DNA of 64,000 nt from Nocardia alni (GTDB taxonomy: Bacteria > Actinomycetota > Actinomycetes > Mycobacteriales > Mycobacteriaceae). The stretch covers positions 1 to 64,000 of the forward strand of contig NZ_JAGPOX010000038.1 of the NCBI RefSeq assembly GCF_019038435.1. The letters run 5' to 3'. The position numbers and the translations under genes are program-made. Positions 53,719 to 64,000 of the stretch are shown one piece after another; the first letter of the stretch is position 1; the number at the start of each line of letters is the position of its first letter. Below the pieces are notes generated by a model. That model saw only the letters and a list, made by a program, of their open reading frames with translations, did not search any database and had not been told where the DNA came from.

Positions 53719-55137
53719 CTAGTGGTCCTCCTCGCCGATCCGGTGCACGTGGATGAGGTTGGTGGAGCCCACGGTACCGGGCGGGGACCCCGCCACGATA
53801 ACCACCAGATCCCCCTTGGTGTACCGGTTCATCGACAACAGTTCCTTGTCGACCTGTCCGATCATCTCATCGGTGGTGTGCACGGTCGGCACGATGAACG
53901 TCTCCACGCCCCAGCTCAACGCGAGTTGACTGCGCACCTCCGGCAGCGGGGTGAACGCCAGCAGCGGCAGCGGGGTGTGCAGGCGGGCCAGGCGGCGCAC
54001 GGTGTCGCCGGACTGGGTGAAGGCCACCAGCGCCTTGGCGTTCAGGCGCTCGCCGATATCGCGCGCGGCGTACGAGATCACACCGCGCTTGGTGCGCGGC
54101 ACATGTGTCAACGGTGGTACGCGGGCCGAGGGTTCGGACTCCACGGCGTGCACGATGCGTGCCATGGTGCGCACCGTCTCGATCGGGTACTCGCCGACCG
54201 AGGTCTCACCCGAGAGCATCACCGCGTCGGCGCCGTCGAGCACGGCGTTGGCCACGTCGGAGGCCTCGGCGCGGGTCGGGCGGGAGTTGGTGATCATCGA
54301 CTCCAGCATCTGGGTCGCCACGATCACCGGCTTGGCGTTCTCCCGCGCGGTCTGGATGGCGCGCTTCTGCGCCAGCGGCACCTGCTCGAGCGGCAGCTCC
54401 ACGCCCAGGTCGCCGCGGGCGACCATGACCGCGTCGAAGGCCAGCACGATCGCCTCGAGGTTATCGATCGCCTCGGGCTTCTCCAGCTTGGCGATCACCG
54501 GCACCCGGCGGCTGACGCGGTCCATCACGTCGTGTACCAGCTCGACGTCGGCCGGAGAGCGCACGAACGACAGCGCGATGAAGTCCACACCCAGCTCGAG
54601 TGCGAATTCCAGGTCCGCGATGTCCTTTTCGGACAGCGCCGGCACCGACACGTCCATGCCGGGCAGGGATACACCTTTGTTGTTCGACACCGGACCGCCC
54701 TCGGTCACGGTGCACACCACGTCGTTTCCGTCGACCCTCAGCACCGACAGGCCGATCTTGCCGTCGTCGACCAGCAGTCGGTCACCCGCTTTGGCGTCCT
54801 TGGCGAGCTCCTTGTAAGTGGTGGAGACACGGTCATGGGTGCCCTCGACGTCGTCGACGGTGATCCGCACCTCCTCCCCCTTGGCCCACAGCACCTTGCC
54901 GTCGATGAAACGGCCGAGCCGGATCTTGGGCCCTTGCAGGTCCGCCAGAATGGCGACCGCCCGCGACTGCGCGTCGGCGGCCTTGCGAACCTTCTCGTAG
55001 TTGGCAGCGTGATCGGCGTGTTCGCCGTGACTGAAATTCAACCGGGCCACATCCATGCCGCTGTCGACAAGTTCACGGATCCGGTCCTCGGTGGCTGTTG
55101 CCGGCCCGAGGGTGCACACAATTTTTGTCCGTCGCAT
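53719..55137 (-). CDS. pyk: Pyruvate kinase
   Basis: 472 residues, normal size. It converts phosphoenolpyruvate and ADP to pyruvate and ATP. MRRTKIVCTLGPAT opens the barrel, MDVARLNFSHG holds the phosphate-binding Arg/Asn, VPVIAKLEKPEAIDN is the PK signature containing the catalytic Lys, and MVARGDLGVELPLEQV supplies metal ligands; DAVMLSGETSVGEYP and the C-terminal allosteric domain are complete. The ATG at 55137 directly follows a GTG at 55140. tesB lies immediately downstream. Confidence 0.96.
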   Translation of the reverse strand: MRRTKIVCTLGPATATEDRIRELVDSGMDVARLNFSHGEHADHAANYEKVRKAADAQSRAVAILADLQGPKIRLGRFIDGKVLWAKGEEVRITVDDVEGTHDRVSTTYKELAKDAKAGDRLLVDDGKIGLSVLRVDGNDVVCTVTEGGPVSNNKGVSLPGMDVSVPALSEKDIADLEFALELGVDFIALSFVRSPADVELVHDVMDRVSRRVPVIAKLEKPEAIDNLEAIVLAFDAVMVARGDLGVELPLEQVPLAQKRAIQTARENAKPVIVATQMLESMITNSRPTRAEASDVANAVLDGADAVMLSGETSVGEYPIETVRTMARIVHAVESEPSARVPPLTHVPRTKRGVISYAARDIGERLNAKALVAFTQSGDTVRRLARLHTPLPLLAFTPLPEVRSQLALSWGVETFIVPTVHTTDEMIGQVDKELLSMNRYTKGDLVVIVAGSPPGTVGSTNLIHVHRIGEEDH

Positions 55138-55161
55138 CACGGCTCGAGCCTAGTCCTGCCC

Positions 55162-55192
55162 CGAAGGGTTCGCTTACCGGGCATACCCTTCG
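55162..55192. terminator. Weak hairpin after the cystine-type permease gene
   Basis: CGAAGGGT (55162-55169) and ACCCTTCG (55185-55192) form an 8-bp stem with a 15-base loop, between the permease stop and the pyk start on the minus strand. It may end the transport operon, but no T-tract follows. Confidence 0.4.
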
Positions 55193-55221
55193 CAATCAAT
55201 AGGCTCCGCTTATGATCCGGA

Positions 55222-55890
55222 TCACCTCGCGACATGCCGAGCCAACCGCGTTTCGAGCCGTGTTTGCGCAAATCCGAGTATCAAACAAATTATCCAGTAG
55301 TACACCGCCGCGACACCATAGAGAGCAAAGAAATCGAACGTCGGCGCGGCCGCCAATTGCGCCACTCGCAACAGTTCGGTTACCAAGATCGTTGACGCCA
55401 GCGAGGTGTCCTTCACCAGGGAGATGAGCGTATTGGACAGCGGCGGAACGGCGATCCGCGCGGCCTGCGGCAGGATGATCGAGCGCAGGGTCTGCGGATA
55501 GGTCAGCCCCAGCGCCTGGGCGGCCTCCCACTGCCCGGACGCGACCGACAGGATGGCCGCCCGTACCACCTCCGCGGCATAGCCGCCGACGTTGAGGCTG
55601 AACGCGATCACCGCAGCGGGGAACGGGTTGATCACGATATTCAGCTCGGGCAGTGCGTAGAACACGATGAACAGCTGCACCAGCAGCGGCGTACCGCGGA
55701 TGATCGAGATGTAGAAACGGGCCACCGCGGCGAGAGGCCACTTCGTCGACATCCGCGCCAGCGCCACGAACACGGCGATGACCAGACCGATGCAGAAGCT
55801 GATCGCCGTCAGCGGCAACGTCTCCTTGACCGTCGCGACTAGCATCGGCTCGAGGTTGTGCCGGATCAGCTCCCAGGTAGAGGAGTCCAT
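55222..55890 (-). CDS. Amino-acid ABC transporter permease, cystine (TcyB) type
   Basis: 222 residues, a compact PAAT permease. TVKETLPLTAISFCIGLVIA, FYISIIRGTPLLVQLFIVFY and the coupling loop ALGLTYPQTLRSIILPQAAR are diagnostic; SNTLISLVKDTSLASTI is the typical C-terminal segment of cystine and polar amino-acid permeases. It follows the binding-protein gene by 15 bases. No ATPase gene follows; the next gene is pyk. The ATPase must come from elsewhere. Confidence 0.93.
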   Translation of the reverse strand: MDSSTWELIRHNLEPMLVATVKETLPLTAISFCIGLVIAVFVALARMSTKWPLAAVARFYISIIRGTPLLVQLFIVFYALPELNIVINPFPAAVIAFSLNVGGYAAEVVRAAILSVASGQWEAAQALGLTYPQTLRSIILPQAARIAVPPLSNTLISLVKDTSLASTILVTELLRVAQLAAAPTFDFFALYGVAAVYYWIICLILGFAQTRLETRLARHVAR

Positions 55891-55905
55891 GGATGGTTGC
55901 CCGGC

Positions 55906-56664
55906 CTACTTGCTGACGTCGTCGCCGAAGTACTTCTTGGAGATGGCGGCCAGGGTGCCGTCGGCGCGGAGTTGGTCCAGCGCGGTATTGATCTGGCCGA
56001 TCAGTGCGGAGGAGTCCTTGCGCGCGGCGAAGCCCTGCCGGCTGGTGTCGCCGGTCTTCGCGACGACCTTCACCGCGGTGTCGCCCGTGGTCTTGGTGTA
56101 GTCGCCGACCGCGAGGGTGTCGTTGATGGTGGCGTCCACGCGGCCCTGCTTCAGCAGTTGGACGGCCTGCACCATACCCTCCACGGCCTCGACCTTGCAG
56201 CCCGCGTCGGAGGCCACCTTGCTCCAGTTGCTGGTGGAGGACTGGGCGCAGGTCTTGCCGCGCAGATCGGTCGGACCGTTGATCGAGTGGTCGTCGGAGC
56301 GGGCGACGATGACGCCCTCGGAGGTGGTGTAGGGCTGGGACAGCGAGTATTTGGCCTGCCGGTCCGCGTTGATAGTCACCTGATCAGCGACCAGGTCGTA
56401 GCGCTTGGACTGGAGGCCGGCGAAGATCGAATCCCAGGGGGTCTGGGTGAATTCGGCCTTCTTGCCGAGCTTCTTCGCCACGGCCTGGGTGACCTCGACG
56501 TCGTAGCCGGTGAGCTGGCCGTTGCTACCCTGATAGTCGAACGGCGCGTAAGTACCCTCAGTGCCGACCTTCAGCACGTTCGGGTCACTGCTGCTGCCGC
56601 AGGCTGCTGTGAGCCCGGTGACGGCGGCGATGGCGAACACGGCGGCGAACAGCTTGCGGCGCAA
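55906..56664 (-). CDS. Amino-acid ABC transporter substrate-binding lipoprotein, cystine type
   Basis: 252 residues. The lipobox GLTAAC gives Cys22 as the lipid anchor. The SBP_bac_3 fold reads VLKVGTEGTYAPFDYQGSNG, LTGYDVEVTQAVAKKLG, WDSIFAGLQSKRYDLVADQV and LRGKTCAQSSTSNWSKVASD. The TYAPF and GYDVEV pattern is close to cystine-binding proteins. The start ATG has GGAAGGTATCCC upstream (on the minus strand). It heads the two-gene unit with the permease at 55222. Confidence 0.92.
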   Translation of the reverse strand: MRRKLFAAVFAIAAVTGLTAACGSSSDPNVLKVGTEGTYAPFDYQGSNGQLTGYDVEVTQAVAKKLGKKAEFTQTPWDSIFAGLQSKRYDLVADQVTINADRQAKYSLSQPYTTSEGVIVARSDDHSINGPTDLRGKTCAQSSTSNWSKVASDAGCKVEAVEGMVQAVQLLKQGRVDATINDTLAVGDYTKTTGDTAVKVVAKTGDTSRQGFAARKDSSALIGQINTALDQLRADGTLAAISKKYFGDDVSK

Positions 56665-56786
56665 TGGGATACCTTCCAGCGGGCGGGCGCGTCGTACCGG
56701 GACGCGACACAGAGAACCGCAACAGCGTACGACATGCGACGACGCATCCAGAGCATTGTGCTCGAGTTACGCGAAATACCGAATTG

Positions 56787-57239
56787 TCAGTTCTCCCGCA
56801 ACGGGCGACCATACGGGTCGCGCACGTTGCCCGTGAAGATCATGATGGCGTCGATCCACCCCCAAATGTGGCCCAGGCCGCAGGTGAAGATGGTGACCAG
56901 CAGTTGGGCGATGGCGATGTTGTTGTCGCCGAGGTAGAAGCGTCCGGCCCCGAAGCCGCCGAGGAATATCTGCAGCAGGCCTGCCGCCAGTTTCGACTTG
57001 TCCGAATAGGGCTCGCCGTAGGGGGTGCGGCCGTAGGGGGCCTGCGGATCCATTCCCTGCGGCACGTATCCCCCGGGCCCATAGCCGCCCGGCGGTGCGA
57101 AGACCTGCGGGTTGTACGGGTCGGACGCACCGTAGGGGACGCCGTCCTGCGGTTGACCGTACGGGTTCTGCATTCCAGGACCGGTGCCCGGCGCGCCGTA
57201 CTGCGGTCCGTAACCCTGCGGCTGGTACGGATCGGTCAC
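56787..57239 (-). CDS. TM2-domain membrane protein with Gly/Pro/Tyr-rich N-terminus
   Basis: 150 residues. The first 75 are low-complexity, with repeated PYG, QGYGP and GGYGP elements. The TM2 domain follows: KSKLAAGLLQIFLGGFGAGR and FYLGDNNIAIAQLLVTIFTC form the first helix and turn, CGLGHIWGWIDAIMIF the second, with the characteristic D-rich loop. TM2 proteins are small two-helix membrane proteins whose role in bacteria is unknown. It lies 32 bases after lgt on the same strand. Confidence 0.88.
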   Translation of the reverse strand: MTDPYQPQGYGPQYGAPGTGPGMQNPYGQPQDGVPYGASDPYNPQVFAPPGGYGPGGYVPQGMDPQAPYGRTPYGEPYSDKSKLAAGLLQIFLGGFGAGRFYLGDNNIAIAQLLVTIFTCGLGHIWGWIDAIMIFTGNVRDPYGRPLREN

Positions 57240-57271
57240 CGTCTTACCTCGCTTGTCTCCCCGCCGAACGG

Positions 57272-58441
57272 TTATCGGCCGCCCGCGTTGCTGTCCGATG
57301 TCTCGGCACTGCTCGCGGATTCAGCTTCCTCCGATTCGCCGCCCGGCGCATCGGATTTCGCCGAGGAGTCCGTTTCCTGCTCGCTGGGCGCCGTATCTTC
57401 CTTGTCGGCCGATGTCTTGCCGTCGGTGGCCGCTTCCGAATCCTTTTCCGTCGCAGTGGATTCGGCGGACCGGTCCGATTCCGGTTCCACGCGCCGCGCG
57501 CCGAACTCGCGCAACGCGCCCACCTGCCAGGGCCAGGGCCGATTGCCGCCCGGCTCCAGGGCCGCGGCGACCTCGCGCCCCTTGGTCGCGAGCAGGAAAT
57601 ACACTACGGCGCAGACGAATACGATCGTCGAGGTGAACGAGTTGATGCGGATACCGAAGATGTGGGTGGCGTCGTCGTCGCGCAGCAGCTCCACCCAGAA
57701 CCGGCCGAAGGTGTAGACCGCCACATACAGCGCGAACAGCCGGCCGTGGCCGATCCGGTAGCGCCTGTCCAGCCAGAGCAGCACCGCGACGCCGATCAGG
57801 TTCCACACCAGCTCGTACAGGAACGTGGGCTGCACGATCCGCTGCACGACACCGGTGGACACGCCGTTCATCATGTCCAGCTGACCGTTGTGGTCGAAGC
57901 GCAGGAAGATCTCCAGACCCCACGGCTTGGTGGTGTCGTGGCCGTAGAGCTCCTGGTTGAAGTAGTTGCCCAAGCGGCCGATCGCCTGCGCCAGCAGAAT
58001 GCCCGGTGCGATCGCGTCGCCGAAGGCGGGCAACGGGATTCGGTACACCCGGCACCCGATCCACGCGCCGACGCCGCCCAGCAATACCGCACCCCAGATG
58101 CCCAGGCCGCCGTCCCAGACCTTCAGCGCGTCCCACGGATCCTTGCCCGGATCGAAGTACCGGTACCAGTCGGTGCACACGTGGTACAGCCGCCCGCCGA
58201 CCAGTCCGAACGGCACCGCGAACATCGCCACGTCCAGCACCGCGCCCGGCTTTCCGCCACGGCTCTCCCAGCGCCTCTCCCCGAGCCAGATCGCCACGAT
58301 GATGCCGATGATGATGCACACCGCATACGCCCGCAGCGGCAGCGGCCCGAGGTACCACACCCCCCTGGGCGGGCTAGGGATGTACGCCAGCACGGCACCG
58401 TGGTTCGCAACGACACTATCGGCCAGGACTTGTACGGTCAC
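57272..58441 (-). CDS. lgt: Prolipoprotein diacylglyceryl transferase with long acidic tail
   Basis: About 389 residues. It transfers diacylglycerol from phosphatidylglycerol to the lipobox cysteine of prolipoproteins, such as the four binding proteins in this window. Seven membrane helices occupy residues 20-280; the Lgt signature AQAIGRLGNYFNQELYG is intact and VGGRLYHVCTDW precedes it. After about residue 290 the protein continues with 100 residues rich in Ser, Glu, Asp, Ala and Thr, a cytoplasmic tail longer than in E. coli Lgt but common in actinobacteria. GTG 58441 was chosen from GTGGGG upstream; GTG 58450 is also possible. It lies downstream of trpA. Confidence 0.93.
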   Translation of the reverse strand: MTVQVLADSVVANHGAVLAYIPSPPRGVWYLGPLPLRAYAVCIIIGIIVAIWLGERRWESRGGKPGAVLDVAMFAVPFGLVGGRLYHVCTDWYRYFDPGKDPWDALKVWDGGLGIWGAVLLGGVGAWIGCRVYRIPLPAFGDAIAPGILLAQAIGRLGNYFNQELYGHDTTKPWGLEIFLRFDHNGQLDMMNGVSTGVVQRIVQPTFLYELVWNLIGVAVLLWLDRRYRIGHGRLFALYVAVYTFGRFWVELLRDDDATHIFGIRINSFTSTIVFVCAVVYFLLATKGREVAAALEPGGNRPWPWQVGALREFGARRVEPESDRSAESTATEKDSEAATDGKTSADKEDTAPSEQETDSSAKSDAPGGESEEAESASSAETSDSNAGGR

Positions 58442-58583
58442 GCGCCCCACCGTAACGGAGCCCCCCGACAGCTCGAGCGCCGCACCTCCCGAGTCCGGCC
58501 ACGGCCTATCCGATAGTGCGCGGCGAGGCCCGCCTAACGTGACATTCGGCAGGTCCGGCCGCTTACTCGACCGTCCGCAGGGG

Positions 58584-59371
58584 CTACGAGGCGACTGTCG
58601 CCGCGCGCACACCCTCGGCCAGTTCGGCGGTCAGGGAACGCAGCGCGTCCAGCCCCTGGGCGGTGGCGGTGACCAAGGCCGAGCCGACGATGACGCCGTC
58701 GGCGTAGGCGGCGATCTCGGCGGCCTGAACGCCGTTGCGCACGCCGAGACCGACGCCGATCGGGATGTCCGAGTGGGCGCGGATGCGGGAGCACAGGGCG
58801 GGAGCCATGGAGGAGACCGCGTCGCGGGCTCCGGTGACGCCCATCGTCGAGGAGGCGTAGATGAAACCGCTACTGGCCTCGAGGGTCTTGACCAGCCGCT
58901 CCTCCGTCGAGGAGGGAGCGACCAGGAAGATGCGGTCGAGTTCGTGGGCCGCGGAGGCGGCGAACCAGGAGTCGGCCTCCTCGGGGATCAGATTGGGGGT
59001 GATCAGACCGGCGCCACCGGCGGCCGACAGATCGCGGGAGAAGCGGTCGACACCGTATTGCAGAACCGGATTCCAATAGGTCATCACGACGGCCTTGCCC
59101 CCGGCATTCGTGATTGCCTCGACCACGGAGAACACGTCGCGCACCCGCACACCGCCGCGCAGGGCCTGTTCGGCGGCGGCCTGGATGGTGGGCCCATCCA
59201 TCACCGGATCGGAGTAGGCGATACCGACTTCGATGATGTCGCAACCGGATTCGACCATCGCGGTGCATGCGGCGATGGATCCGGCCAGGTCGGGGTATCC
59301 GGCCGGGAGGTAGCCGATCAGCGCGGCCCGGTTCTCGGCGCGGCAGGCCGCGAAGGTCTGGGCCAAGCGGC

Positions 59372-59375
<4 letters not shown>
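58584..59375 (-). CDS. trpA: Tryptophan synthase alpha subunit
   Basis: About 263 residues. It cleaves indole-glycerol phosphate to indole, which passes to TrpB. The active-site Glu and Asp lie in CDIIEVGIAYSDPVMDGP; the phosphate loop segments VIVGSALV and IPIGVGLGV are present, and the start MSRLAQTFAACRAENRAALI is typical. Its ATG overlaps the trpB stop codon (ATGA). Confidence 0.96.
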
Positions 59376-60678
<1,303 letters not shown>

Positions 60679-60682
<4 letters not shown>

Positions 60683-61503
60683 CGAGCGGCTCCCCTGCGC
60701 AGTGGTCGCGGGCAGGAGGGGTGGGTGCCGGCGGTCGCCAGCTCGGAGACCGCGGAGCGCGGATCACCGCTGGTTACCAGGGATTCGCCGACCAGGACCG
60801 CGTCGGCGCCCGCGCCCGCGTAGGCGAGCAGGTCGGCGGTGCCGCTGACCCCGGACTCGGCGATCCGGATGATCTCGGTGGGCAGGCCGGGTGCGATGCG
60901 CGCGAATACGTCGCGGTCCACCTCGAGGGTCTTGAGGTTGCGCGCGTTCACGCCGATGACCGAGGCGCCGGCCTCGAGGGCGCGGTCGGCCTCCTCCTCG
61001 GTGTGCACCTCGACCAGGGCCGTCATGCCCAGCGATTCGGTGCGGTCGATCAGCGAAGACAGCACGTCCTGCTCGAGGGCGGCCACGATCAGCAGGATCA
61101 GGTCCGCGCCGTGCGCGCGCGCCTCGTGGATCTGATACGGCCCGACCACGAAGTCCTTGCGCAGGATCGGCAGGTCTACCACCGCGCGCACCGAGTCCAG
61201 GTCGTCCAGCGAGCCGTGGAAACGGCGCTGTTCGGTCAGGACGCTGATGATCCGCGCGCCGCCGTCCTCGTACGACTTCGCCAGGCTGGCGGGGTCCGGA
61301 ATATCGGCCAGCGCCCCCTTGGACGGGCTGGCCCGCTTCACCTCGGCGATGACTCCCACGCCGTCCTGATGCAGGACGGCCAGGGCATTGCGCGGAGAAG
61401 AGGTCGCCGCGGCGGCCTTCTTGACGGCCTGGAAGTCCAGGATGGCCTCACGAGCGGCCACATCCGCGCGGACCCCGTCGAGAATCGAGTCGAGTACCGT
61501 CAT
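60679..61503 (-). CDS. trpC: Indole-3-glycerol phosphate synthase
   Basis: About 274 residues, a TIM barrel that closes the ring of CdRP to indole-glycerol phosphate. The catalytic Lys lies in VIAEVKRASPSKG, with LPILRKDFVV, VEVHTEEEADRALEAGASV and GESLVTSGDP as further landmarks. ATG 61503 has GAAAGGA ten bases upstream. It is separated by 147 bases from the membrane-protein gene, so an internal promoter for trpCBA is possible; I see no clear leader peptide there. Confidence 0.96.
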
Positions 61504-61650
61504 CTGGCTCGAATCCTTTCTGGGGAGACGGACTCGAGCCTGAGAAATCCCCACAGGCCGTGTCTCCTCACTGATGCTGTTAAAGGGTAAATGGCCGTGT
61601 TCGCCGCACCGACGGCGGGGTGTTCCGCACCGCACCTGGGGTGATGTGTT

Positions 61651-62487
61651 TCAGCGATCACGCCGGACCTCGTCGTCGGTGGGATCCGCGCCCGCGTCGA
61701 GCGCATCCCACAGCACACGCTCGGACAACGCCTCGGATGAACCGGAACCGGGTTGCGCCGCAGCGGATTCCGTCTCCTGCTCGACACTTTGCGGATCGGT
61801 TGCCACGGACTGCTCCGCGCGCAGGCGGGCCACCTGCTCGGCCGCGGCGGCGCGCCGGAAAACGGGGTTGTCGTATTTGCCGGACATCCGCGCGGCGGCC
61901 TCCGGCATGCGGGCCAGCAGCACCCCCGCGGCCAGGGCCAGCACCGCGCCCAAGACGCTGAGCGCCGCGGGGAACGCCGCGGTACTCACGTGGTCCAGAT
62001 GGGCGCGGGCGGGCAGATCGGCCAGCACCATCGCGCGGTCGCCGACCCGGCCGTGCCTGGTCAGCAGCGCGAATCCGGGCACCGCGGCGACGGCGGCCAG
62101 CACCGCGACCATCACCCCGAGGACACGGCGCAGCCAGCCCCGGGTGGCGAATACGGCCGCGATACCGGCCAGCAGGACCAGCGCCAGCGGGGTGAGCGCG
62201 CCGAACCACACGCCGCCGTCGAGGCGGTGGGTGCTCGGTTCGGTGAGACCGTCGGAGGACACGATCGTCACCCACGTCATCCGGGACGAAGCCCACAGCG
62301 CCAGTGCCGCCAGGGCCAGCAGCATCACTGGACCGAGCGGATTGCGACGCTTGGCCGGAGCATCGGCCGCCGCCCGGTCGGCCTCGCCCGACGCGCGGGT
62401 CGAGTCGGCGCCCGGCGCCGCCGTATCGGATCGCGCCCGATCGGCCTCGGTGTGCGTACCGGTGGATTCGGATTCCGCCGACGCCAT
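61651..62487 (-). CDS. Trp-operon-associated membrane protein (TIGR02234 type)
   Basis: About 278 residues. A cytoplasmic N-terminal 45 residues rich in Ala, Asp, Glu and Ser precede four membrane segments (LGPVMLLALAALALWASSRM, GALTPLALVLLAGIAAVFA, VLGVMVAVLAAVAAVPGFAL, ALSVLGAVLALAAGVLLARM) and a polar acidic tail. The W/T-rich loop SSRMTWVTIVSSDGL after TM1 is typical. This family lies between trpE and trpC in many actinobacteria; a transport or regulatory role is suspected but unproven. ATG 62487 begins one base after the trpE stop codon. Confidence 0.9.
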   Translation of the reverse strand: MASAESESTGTHTEADRARSDTAAPGADSTRASGEADRAAADAPAKRRNPLGPVMLLALAALALWASSRMTWVTIVSSDGLTEPSTHRLDGGVWFGALTPLALVLLAGIAAVFATRGWLRRVLGVMVAVLAAVAAVPGFALLTRHGRVGDRAMVLADLPARAHLDHVSTAAFPAALSVLGAVLALAAGVLLARMPEAAARMSGKYDNPVFRRAAAAEQVARLRAEQSVATDPQSVEQETESAAAQPGSGSSEALSERVLWDALDAGADPTDDEVRRDR

Positions 62488-62488
62488 A

Positions 62489-64000
62489 TCAGCCCGCGCT
62501 GTCCGGGTCGGGGGCGAAGGTGCGCACGGTGCGGGCGGCGGCGACCGCCTTGAGCACCGCCATCGCCTTGCTTCGGGACTCGTTGTCCTCGTATTCGGGT
62601 TCGGAGTCCGCGACGATCCCGCCGCCGGCCTGCACGTAGGCGATGCCGTCCTTGAGCAGCGCGGTGCGGATGGTGATGGCGGTGTCGGCATCACCGGCGA
62701 AGTCGAGGTAGCCGAGTACACCGGCGTACACCCCCCGACGGGTCGGCTCGAGCTCCTCGATCAACTCCATCGCGCGAACCTTCGGCGCGCCGGACAGGGT
62801 GCCCGCCGGGAAGCACGCCCGCACCGCGTCCAGGGCGATGCGGCCGGGTGCGAGCTGCGCGGATACCGTCGACACCAGGTGCATCACGTGGCTGTACCGC
62901 TCGACCTGCCGATAGTCGGTGACCTTCACCGTGCCCGGGGTGCAGACCCGGCCCAGATCGTTGCGGCCCAGATCGACGAGCATGAGGTGCTCGGCATTCT
63001 CCTTCTCGTCGGCCAGCAGATCCTTCTCCAGCAGCACGTCCTCCTCCGGGGTGGCCCCGCGCCACCTGGTCCCGGCGATCGGATGCGTGGTGGCGACGCC
63101 GTCCTTGACGGTCACCAGCGCTTCCGGACTGGACCCGACGATCGAGAACGCGGTGCCGCCCTCGCCGTCCGGAATGTGCATCAGATACATGTACGGGCTC
63201 GGATTGGACGCGCGCAGCATCCGGTACAGATTCATCGGGCTGCCGTCGTAGTCCATTTCGAACCGCTGCGACAGCACCACCTGGAACGCCTCACCGGCCT
63301 CGATCTCCTTGATCAGCCGCTGCACACCCGCGCCGTGCTGCTCACTGCTGCGCTGGCGGCGGTAATCGGGTTCGGGCCGGTCGAAGACCGAGACGGTGGA
63401 GTCGGCGGGCGCGGCCAGGGCGGCTGTCATCCGGTCGAGCCGGGCGACCGCGTCGTCGTAGGCCTCGTCGACGTGTTCGTCGTTGCCGTTCCAGTTGACG
63501 GCGTTGGCGATCAGCGTGATCGCGCCCTCGTGGTGGTCGACGGCGGCCAGGTCGGTGGCCAGCAGCATCACCATCTCCGGCACCTGCAGATCGTCGACGG
63601 CCAGTTCGGGCAGCCGCTCCATCCGGCGAACGATGTCGTAGCCGAGGTAGCCGACCAGGCCGCCGGTCAGCGGGGGGAGGCCGGGTAGTCGCTCGGTGCG
63701 CAGCACCTCCAGGGTCTCGCGCAACGCGGCCAACGGGTCACCGCCCGAGGGGGCGTCGGCCGGGGTCGCGCCCAGCCAGGCGGCCTGCCCGTCCACGACC
63801 GTCAGCGCGCTGGGGCTGCCCGCGCCGATGAAGGACCATCGCGACCACGATCGCCCGTTCTCGGCGGATTCGAGTAGGAACGTGCCCGGCCGATCCGCGC
63901 CGAGCTTGCGGTAGGCCGAGAGCGGAGTCTCCGAGTCCGCCAGCACCTTCCGCGTTACCGGGACTACCCGGTGTTCTGCCGCGAGGGCACGGAAGTGTTC
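62489..64000 (-). CDS. trpE: Anthranilate synthase component I (5' end outside window)
   Basis: The frame is open to the window edge: the codons at 63947-64000 read EHFRALAAEHRVVPVTRK, which leads into LADSETPLSAYRKL, the tryptophan-binding region. At least 503 residues are visible; only a few N-terminal residues are missing. It makes anthranilate from chorismate. The chorismate-binding domain has SSPEALVTVKDGVATTHPIA, GTRWRGATPEEDVLLEKDLL, LVDLGRNDLGRVC, FPAGTLSGAPKVRAMELI and VQAGGGIVADSEPEYE. The feedback site (ETPLSAY) is intact, so inhibition by tryptophan is expected. It heads the trp genes here; the glutaminase subunit is not in the window. Confidence 0.96.
   Translation of the reverse strand, partial: EHFRALAAEHRVVPVTRKVLADSETPLSAYRKLGADRPGTFLLESAENGRSWSRWSFIGAGSPSALTVVDGQAAWLGATPADAPSGGDPLAALRETLEVLRTERLPGLPPLTGGLVGYLGYDIVRRMERLPELAVDDLQVPEMVMLLATDLAAVDHHEGAITLIANAVNWNGNDEHVDEAYDDAVARLDRMTAALAAPADSTVSVFDRPEPDYRRQRSSEQHGAGVQRLIKEIEAGEAFQVVLSQRFEMDYDGSPMNLYRMLRASNPSPYMYLMHIPDGEGGTAFSIVGSSPEALVTVKDGVATTHPIAGTRWRGATPEEDVLLEKDLLADEKENAEHLMLVDLGRNDLGRVCTPGTVKVTDYRQVERYSHVMHLVSTVSAQLAPGRIALDAVRACFPAGTLSGAPKVRAMELIEELEPTRRGVYAGVLGYLDFAGDADTAITIRTALLKDGIAYVQAGGGIVADSEPEYEDNESRSKAMAVLKAVAAARTVRTFAPDPDSAG

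Overview
The window is high-GC actinobacterial DNA. A PapA-type acyltransferase, an MmpL transporter, an antigen-85-like esterase, the ANTAR regulator PdtaR, a tryptophan operon carrying the actinobacterial Trp-associated membrane protein gene, and a DNA polymerase I with a degenerate proofreading domain all point to a mycolic-acid-containing member of the Mycobacteriales. A Nocardia-like organism is my best guess, but it is inferred from gene content and not from a marker gene. Coding density is high and most genes sit in short, translationally coupled operons.

Layout. 1-4.8 kb: a DcuS/CitA-type sensor kinase, cut by the window start, is divergent from a NitT/TauT-type ABC importer (ATPase, permease, lipoprotein). 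4.8-7.2 kb: an unknown protein, an SPFH membrane protein coupled to a tiny ribbon-helix-helix regulator behind a perfect 26-bp palindrome, and the decayed 3' end of a LysR gene. 7.2-22.7 kb is the most distinctive part and looks like a cell-envelope lipid locus. It holds an MmpL transporter, an iterative fully reducing type I PKS (KS-AT-DH-ER-KR-ACP), a PapA-type acyltransferase, an MFS exporter, an antigen-85-like exported acyltransferase/esterase, and an acyl-CoA/AMP ligase with an SRPBCC-like domain fused to its N-terminus. The gene set parallels the mycobacterial sulfolipid and polyphleate loci (Pks-PapA-MmpL-FadD plus an exported acyltransferase), but the exact product is not readable from sequence.

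22.7-33.6 kb: accessory metabolism, made of an aldo/keto reductase, a LysR/SDR divergent pair, a discoidin-plus-lectin protein, a double-domain Lrp regulator divergent from a carboxylesterase, a HAD phosphatase, and a BBE-type flavin oxidase divergent from its own LysR regulator. 33.6-39.4 kb: a complete polar amino-acid ABC importer, an isopropylmalate/isocitrate-dehydrogenase family enzyme, a thioredoxin, and a stand-alone LeuA regulatory domain behind what looks like a Leu/Val transcription-attenuation leader. 39.4-49 kb: polA, a branched-chain amino-acid ABC importer whose two ATPases are fused into one protein, and pdtaR.

49.1-52.8 kb: tRNA-Leu(CAA) followed by a low-density stretch with three degenerate repeats, a small exported protein, a broken RecG-C-terminal-like gene, a DUF4188-like protein and a low-molecular-weight phosphatase. 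52.8-64 kb: tesB-pyk, a cystine-type ABC permease and binding protein with no ATPase, a TM2 protein, lgt, and trpABC, the Trp-associated membrane protein gene and trpE, the last cut by the window end.
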